Positions 53,291 to 62,200 of a DNA stretch of 64,000 nucleotides are shown here, piece after piece (within the stretch, counting starts at the first letter, position 1; every line of letters starts with the position of its first letter). Position numbers and translations under genes: made by a program. Under the pieces are notes generated by a model, which saw only the letters and a list, made by a program, of their open reading frames with translations, had not been told where the DNA came from and made no database searches. The stretch is from an uncultured Saprospiraceae bacterium (GTDB taxonomy: Bacteria > Bacteroidota > Bacteroidia > Chitinophagales > Saprospiraceae): the NCBI GenBank assembly GCA_937951685.1, contig CALFBG010000241.1:1-64000 (forward strand), read 5' to 3'.

Positions 53291-56200
53291 AATGCCTTAG
53301 CAGAGGTCAAGGCCGTCGAAGCCAAAATTCCAAGCTTCGATCGGCAGGAGGTCACAGCACCACCCTTGTCTTTTTCACAAGAGCGCTTGTGGTTTATTGA
53401 TCGTCTGGAAGGAAGTACGCAGCATCACTTACCGGCAGTGTTGAACCTCAAAGGTAATTTAGAGCTTGAAACGCTAGCGTACGCTTTTCGCATGATTATC
53501 ACACGGCACGAAATTCTACGAACGGTTTACCAAGAAAAAGAAAACGGAGAAGTCTTTCAGCAAGTTTTATCCACAACACAATTTTTTAAAGATTGGGAAT
53601 TACCGCTCCAAGTATTTCCGGCAAACATGGCAGCTTCCGAAGTAGAAAATGTCATTTCGCAACTGGTCGCAAAACCCTTTGATCTACGGAAGGACGCAGG
53701 GATTCGCTTGCAGTTGTTTCAGCGTGCCGCAGAGGACTATATTTTGGTTTTGGTTTTTCATCACATTGCAACGGATGGTTGGTCGAGTGCAGTTTTTGTA
53801 AGAGAGTTGGCAGCGTGCTACGCGGCTAAAGCAGCGAATCGGATTCCTGATTTACCAAGTTTAGCCATACAATATGCCGATTATGCTTATTGGCAAAAGT
53901 CATTTTTCAAAGCACAACAGTTTGAACAAAAGATCAGCTATTGGCAAAATAAATTAAAAGGATTAGAAACGCTAAATTTACCAACGGACTTCCCTCGACC
54001 ATTGGTACAGAGCAGCCGAGGTGCCACCGTACAAAGTGTCATCCAGCAAGATCAATACGCAGGATTAACCAAGTTGGCAACCCAAGAAGGTGCTACCTTG
54101 TTTATGGTTTTACTCGCGGGCTTCAAAGTTTTGTTACATCGCTACACCCAACAAGTTGACCTGACGGTAGGTACACCAACGGCAAATCGAGGAAAAAAAG
54201 AACTCGAGAATTTGATCGGTTTTTTTATTAATAGTTTGGTGTTGCGCAGCGACTTAAGTGGCGATCCTTTGTTTGTAGATTTATTGGCACAAGTAAAACA
54301 AACAGCTTTAGAGGCGTACAGTCACCAAGAAGTTCCTTTCGATCATATCGTCAATTTGCTGAGTCCCAGCCGAGATACGAGTCGCAGTCCTTTGTTTCAG
54401 GTAATGTTTATTTTACAAAATACGCCGGCGATTCCCAACCTAAGTTTCGGGGAAGTCGTTTTATCGGTTTATCCACTCGAACGAACAACTGCGCAATTTG
54501 ACCTAAGTCTGAGCTTGCTAGAAAATGCAGGACAAATTTACCTTACGGCAGAATATTGCAGTGATTTATTTACGGAGACGACGGTAAGGAATTTATTGCG
54601 ACACTACCAGACCTTATTAGAATCGATTGTTACGAATCCTCAAACAAAGATTAGTCAATTAACATTACTCCGTGCAGCAGATCGAAAGCAGTTACTTCAT
54701 GATTTCAATGATACGAAAGTCCTTTTACCTAAAAACAAAACCTGCGTTGATTTATTTGCTGCACAAGTTTCCAAAACACCAAATAATCTTGCCGTAATTT
54801 TTGAAGCCGAAAGCTTAACTTACGCCGAATTAGATGCGCGCTCCAATCAATTGGCGCGCCACCTTCGCGAACGAGGAGCACAAGCCGAAAGTTTGGTCGT
54901 CATTTGTATTGATCGTTCGCCGGAGATGATCATTGGCTTATGGGGGATTTTAAAATCTGGAGCAGCGTACTTGCCCATAGACGTAGCGCATCCGCAAGAA
55001 AGAATTGAGTATTTATTAGAAGATAGTCAAGCTAAATTCGTAGTAACCAATGGCGCTTATGCCGAAAAATTTTCAAGGATTCCAGCCGAACATTGCATTT
55101 TGATTGACGCTGATTGGTCCACTATTGCACAACAAGAATCGGCGCCATTATCTATTGAAATTCAAGCGCATGATTTGGCGTACATTATTTATACGTCGGG
55201 ATCAACGGGCACTCCAAAAGGGGTGATGATTGAACATCGTGGGATGCTCAACCTAATCTTAGATCATATTGATCGCCTAAGTATTACGGAGCAAGATCGG
55301 ATTTCTCAATTTGTTTCTATGTCTTTTGATGCTTCTATTCCAGAATTATTTATGAGTGTCTTGACGGGAGCAAGTCTTGTCTTGTTGAGTAAAGAAAGAA
55401 TTGCGGATCCTAGTTCATTTTTAGCCTACATCAAAGCAAAAGAACTAACCGTCTGTTCTTTGATGCCCGCTTATCTCAGTACTTTTGATCCAGAGGAATT
55501 GACTTTTTTGCGTGTAATTATGACGGGAGGAGATGTCGCCAACGTAGAGAAAGCAGTGGCTTGTGCTGCCTTTTGTGATTTTTTTAATTTTTACGGACCA
55601 ACGGAATGTACCGTTTGTGCCACCGTTTATCAAGTGCGCCCTCAGGATGAAACGAGAACACAGTTGCCCATTGGTAAATCAATTGCGAATACCCAAGTTT
55701 ATATATTAGACGAACACCAACAGTTAGTTCCTCCCAACGTGGAAGGAGAAATTTGCATTGCAGGCCTTGGTTTGGCGAGAGCCTATTTGAATCGCCCCGA
55801 GTTAACCGCAGAAAAATACATTTCAAATCCTTTTGTTGAAGGTACTAAAATGTATCGAACGGGAGACAAAGGAAAATATTTGTCAGATGGGAATATTGCA
55901 TTTTTAGGAAGACTAGATAATCAAGTTAAAATTAGAGGACACCGGATTGAGTTAGGCGAAATTGAGGTCGTATTGGAAGCATCGCCTTTCGTTAATCAAG
56001 CCGTGGTGGTCGTGCATCAAGATGCCGAAGAAACCTCGCATTTAGTCGCGTATCTAAAAGTGACAGCTGCCTACGAACGCGCAGTATTGTATCGCTATTT
56101 ACAAGCACAATTAACTGTGTATATGATTCCGGCAATGCTAATTCCAATGTCTGAATTTCCACTGACTACGGGAGGGAAAGTGGATCGAAAAGCACTTCCC

Positions 56201-59200
56201 AAACCGGAACTCAGCAGCTTAGGAACAAACACTTATCTTGCTCCTACGAGTGAACTTGAGGAGCAATTAGTAGAGATTTGGCAAGCCTATTTACCCGTCA
56301 AAAAAATCGGCATTCAAGATGATTTTTTCCAATTAGGTGGACATTCTCTTTTAGCAACACGCGTAGTGTCAGGTATTCGAAAAGAATTACAGTTAGAAAT
56401 TCCAATTAAAGATTTTTTTGCTAATCCTACGGTTGAACAGCTGGCTAATTTTATTTCAGGAACCGCGGTAAAGGCAATCTTACCGATGGTTTCTGTGGCC
56501 GATCGACCTGAAAAAATACCCTTGTCGTTTTCACAAGAACGCTTGTGGTTTTTAGACAAATTAGGAAGTACCGTTCATTATCATATGCCGAGCGTTCAGC
56601 GATTACAAGGAAATATTGACCTTGAGGTATTGACGGCAGCTTTTAGAGGCGTGGTAAATCGGCACGAAGTATTACGCACTGTTTTTAAGGAAGAAGAAGG
56701 GAACGCTTATCAATTAATTTTAGCAAAAGATCAGTGGCAACTTGATTTTAATACTTCCTTTATTGGAAAAGAAAAAGCATTGCTTACGCAGGCGATAGAC
56801 AAACTTGTCACGACTCCCTTTGATTTGTCAAAAGACCATATGTTGCGTGCGCATTTATTACAATGTGCCGAAGCGGAATACGTCCTAGTCATTGTCATTC
56901 ACCACATTGCTTCGGATGGCTGGTCAAATTCGATCTTTTTTGGAGAATTGATGGAATTGTATCGCGCACAAAAGGAAAATCGAAAAGCACAACTTAAAGA
57001 TTTGCCCTTGCAGTATGCGGATTATGCTTTGTGGCAACGGCAATATTTGGAAGGAGAGATACTAGAACGGCAGTTAGATTATTGGGAAAAGAAACTCGCG
57101 GATTTAGAAGTATTGAACCTACCGATTGATTTCATTCGACCACCAGTACAAAGCACGAATGGGAAGCATCATTACTTTGAACTTTCATCAGATACGGTGC
57201 AGGCCTTAAATGCACTCGCCCAACGGGAAGGCGTAACGTTGTTTATGTTGCTCCTAACGATCTTTAAAGTATTGTTGTACAAATATACGGGACAAGCGCA
57301 TATTTGTGTTGGTAGTCCTACGGCTAATCGTACGCAAGCAAGTATCGAACATCTGATTGGCTTTTTTGTAAATACCTTAGTGTTGAATAGTGATCTTAGT
57401 GCAAATCCTAGGTTTACAGATTTACTAGCACAAGTCAAACTAACAACCCTAGAAGCATACGATCACCAAGAAGTACCTTTTGAAAAAATTGTAGATCGGG
57501 TAGAGTCGGAGCGCGATATGAGTCGGAGTTCTTTGTTTCAGGTGATGTTTTCGGTAGAGCGAGATTTAGGGATTACAACGGTTGATTTAGCATCAACGAC
57601 CAACGCGGACGCACCGACGGAGAAAGCCGCAGCAAACTTAAGCAAAGAAGATTTTACCTACGATACGGCAAAGTTTGAATTGAGTTTTGACGTGATTGCT
57701 CACGCGGATCAGCTCACTGTCATCATTGAGTATTGCACGGATCTATTTTTGACGAGTACGATCGAACGCATGGCTTTAAACTTTGAGCAACTCATCGATG
57801 CCGTTTTAGCAAACCCACAAAAAGAAATCGCCTACTTAGATATTTTAAGTGAAAAAGAAAAGCATTTATTAGTCAACAGTTTCAACGCTACTGATTATGA
57901 TTTTCGGAAAGATCAAACGGCGATAGATTTATTTCAAACGCAAGTAGAGCAAAGAGCTGCGCAGCCCGCCGTTATTTTTCAAGAAGAAGTTTTAAGCTAC
58001 GAGGATTTAGAAGAACAATCCAATCAACTAGCACACTATCTGCAAACTCAAGGCGTACAGCAAGGTGAAATGGTAGGCGTTTGCCTCGATCGGTCCGCAA
58101 AAGTAATTGTTGCGCTATTGGCCATTTTAAAAGCAGGCGCGGTTTATTTGCCAATTGATCCCAATTATCCCCAAGAGCGAATGGATTATCTCCTCGACGA
58201 TAGTGGTGCGCAAACAATTATCACTTTTCAAAAACATCAAGCTCATTTCACTAACTCAACAACGAGGAATTTAAAAATAGTTTTATTAGAAAAAGATGCG
58301 CGCCAAATTGAGGGCGAGCCATGTATCCCTCTGGCTGTAAAGGTAAAACCGACGGATCTCGCCTACGTCATTTACACCTCAGGAAGTACCGGAAGACCGA
58401 AAGGCGTATTGGTGGAACATAGAAGCATGATCAATGCCGCTTATGCTTGGGAGAAAGACTATGTGTTGGATGAAACGACCCATTTGTTACAACTCGCTAA
58501 TTTTGCTTTTGACGTATTCATCGGAGATGTTTGCCGAGCCTTGTTTTTCGGTGGGCGAATGGTGATTAGTGCAGCAGAAGATCGCTTGGATGTTTTAGCC
58601 TTATACGATTTAATCAAAACACAGCAAATTACGATTGTAGAACTAACGCCCGCGCTTGCTTTTCCCTTAATGGATTACATTTATGAACAAAGCTTGCCGA
58701 TTGATTCCCTACGGTTACTCATTCTAGGTTCAGACGTTTGTCCCGTGACGGATTTTCTTAGATTACACCGTCGCTTTGGTCAACAAATGCGAATTTTGAA
58801 TAGCTACGGGACAACGGAAACGACGATTGATAGTGCTTATTTTGAATTGGAAAAAGAAGATCAACTGCAGTCCTTAGCGACGGTACCGATTGGAAAACCC
58901 TTAGCCAATACACAGTTTTACTTACTTAGTCAATACTTAGAATTAGTGCCGATCGGAGTAGTTGGAGAAATCATGATTGGCGGTGCGGGTCTAGCAAGAG
59001 CGTATTTGAATCAATCTGAGCTACAAGCGAAAAAGTTTATTGCCAATCCTTTTCGCAGCGGCGAGCGATTATATCGTACGGGTGATTTAGGTAGATATTT
59101 ACCCGATGGAAATCTGGCTTTTTTAGGTAGGAATGATGATCAAGTCAAAATTCGCGGCTATCGGATAGAGTTAGAAGAAGTGGAACGGGTACTACAAGCT

Positions 59201-62200
59201 TGCCCTTTTGTCGAACAAGCAGTCGTGATCGCTCGGACAACTAAAACCAATCAAAAAGCTATTTTTGCTTATCTCAGCTCAACGGAAAAAGACCTACAAC
59301 AATCAGCGATTGATGCTTACCTAAAATCAAATCTACCCGCTTATATGATTCCTGCCGCTTGGCAAGAGATGGAAGCTTTGCCGCTGAGTGCCAATGGTAA
59401 AATAGACCGAAAAGCACTTCCGGTGATTGATTTCCAGGAAAACCTAAACGAGCGTTACACGGCTCCCCGCAACACCGTAGAAAAAGATCTAGCTCAGATT
59501 TGGGCAGCGTTATTGAAGCTCGAACAAGTAGGCATTCACGATAACTTCTTCCAACTAGGTGGCGATTCTATTATTACGATTCAGGTGGTAAGCAAAGCCA
59601 AACAACTTGGTTATCAATTATCGCCAAGGAACATATTTGAGTTGCAAACGATCGCGGCGCTTTCCGAGCTTGCTGTTTCTCAAGAAAATCTCACCGTTGC
59701 AGAGCAAGGTCAACTCACTGGAGCAGTCCCACTTTTACCGATTCAGCAATATTATTTTGAAAAGGAATATGATGGTACCTCGCATTACAATCAAGCAATT
59801 TTAATTCCTGTAGACCGAACAGTTGCAGTTGCTAATTTAGATGTCGTCCTACGAGCATTAGTCCAACAACACGACGCGTTAAGGTTTAGCTACCAAAAAG
59901 AAGAAGGGCAGTGGTCACAACGTTACGGTGCGGTAATTCCTACGGTAACGCTCGCATCAATTGCCGAACAAAGTTTTGAAACAAAACTTGCGTACCACGC
60001 TGCCATTACGGATATCTGCAACCAATACCAAAAAAGCTTATCCATCGAAAAGGGGGAGTTGATCAAATTGGTCATGATTGAAACGCCAGCGACGGAAACG
60101 GAGAATTATCTCTTTTTTGTGATTCACCACCTCGCAGTAGATGGCGTTTCTTGGCGAATTATTATTGATCATTTTACGAATGCATTAACCGCATTGGCTG
60201 AAGGGAAAAAAATTGAACTCGGACCAAAAACCAGCTCTTATCGAGATTGGGCAAAATTTCTACAAACTTTCGTCAAAAGAAAATCGGTGCTTGCCCAATT
60301 ACCGTACTGGAAAAAAGTAACGGAAGGTTTTCAAGCGCTACCTGTTGATCATCAAATAACAACCCGATCAACGAAAGCGATAAAAGAGTATTCGCTTAGA
60401 CTAAATCGGGAGACAACGAGTGCCTTATTGCGCGAAGTGAATCAAGCTTACCAAACAGAGATTGATGATATTTTATTAAGTGCTTTAGCAAAAACCATTG
60501 GAGAATGGTCTGGAAATAGTAAGTTGGTCGTGGGAATAGAAGGACATGGAAGGGAAGATTTATCTCCGACGATTGACACTAGCAGCACGGTAGGTTGGTT
60601 TACGAACCTTTATCCAGTCGCTTTATCCTTGGAGGAAAACCAAACAGCGCGCACACTGATCAAGTCCATTAAGGAACAACTGCGGACCGTTCCTCAAAAA
60701 GGAATTGCTTATGGCGCGCTACGGTATTTACATCCAGATCTTGAGCTTAGGGAAAGTCTATCTTCAGATGATTGGAATATCATTTTTAATTATCTCGGTC
60801 AGTTTGACGGAGGAGGTGAAGAAGCATCCGCTAGTGCGAAGAAAGAGACAGAACGACTCGAAATTTCATCCGGTGCGATGCTCGCAGATACCTGTCCCGT
60901 ATTAACTCCTTTGGAATTGAATGCTTCGATTACGGGAGGAGAACTATTAATGAATTGGAGCTACGTTGAACCGGAATTTGAGGAAGCTACCATTGTGCAG
61001 TTATCTACGAGCTTTCAAGCTAATTTGGAGCAATTGATTCTCCACTGCCAGCAGCGAAAACAGACAGAGCGCACGGCATCGGATTACGGTTTAGCGCCGA
61101 TGGTGACACAAGCTGCACTTGACAAATTCTTAGCGACGAAAGAAAACGGTATTCCCCGGCAGGATCAAATTGAGTCGATCTGCCGATTGAGCGCAGCTCA
61201 AGAAGGAATGTTATTTCACCATCTTTTTGATCAAAGTGGAAATGCTTACCACGAGCAATATATTTTTGATTTTCCGAAAGGATTAGATCCCGTTATTTTT
61301 AAATCTTGTTGGGAATTGTTAGTGCAAAAACACAGCATCTTGCGAACGGCAATCTATCATGATGCCTTGACGATTCCAATTCAATGCACCTTACGGGAAG
61401 TAGAAATTCCTTTTGCAGTGCACGACTATGCTAGTTTTTCAAAAGAAGAACAAAGTACCCGAATCGAGGAATTTTTACAAGCCGATTTACAAAATGGACT
61501 AGATTTTACCAAGGCTCCTATTTTAAAAATTAATTTATTTAAAACAGATAAAGTTGCTTATACTTTAGTATGGACTTGTCATCATATTATTTTAGATGGT
61601 TGGTCCATGCCTGTCATTTTTAGAGAGTTGTTATATGCTTACGAGCGCTTGATTAAAGGCGAACCAGTTACCCTCGGAGCGGTAGATCATTACGAAGATT
61701 TTATTAAACATATCCATGCTAAAGATGCATACGCGGAAGAACATTTCTGGAAAAACTATTTAGCTAATTTTGAAAGTCCAAGTTTATTGCCTTTCGTCAG
61801 TAATAACTTAGATCGAAATAAAGGCGTTGGACTCGTTAAAAATGTTTCGCTCAATTTTGATGAAAATCAACTCCTGCAGTTAAAGGAACTTGTAAAAGCA
61901 CAACGCTTGACCATCAATACGCTGCTCGAAGGCGTTTGGGCATTCTTGTTGTCTAATTATACGGCACAAACAGATACTGTTTTTGGAATTACTGTTTCGG
62001 GGAGACCAACAGACCTCAAAGACGCCGCAGAAAAAGTAGGGCTTTACATCAATACAATTCCACTGCGTGTTACTTACGCTAAGGAGCAAAAATTAGTTGA
62101 TTTCTTAAAGGAAATTCAGCAAGGACAACTCTCCGTGATGGAATACCAACATAGTGGATTAAGCGATATTCAACGCTGGTCAGCAACTTCGGGAGACTTG

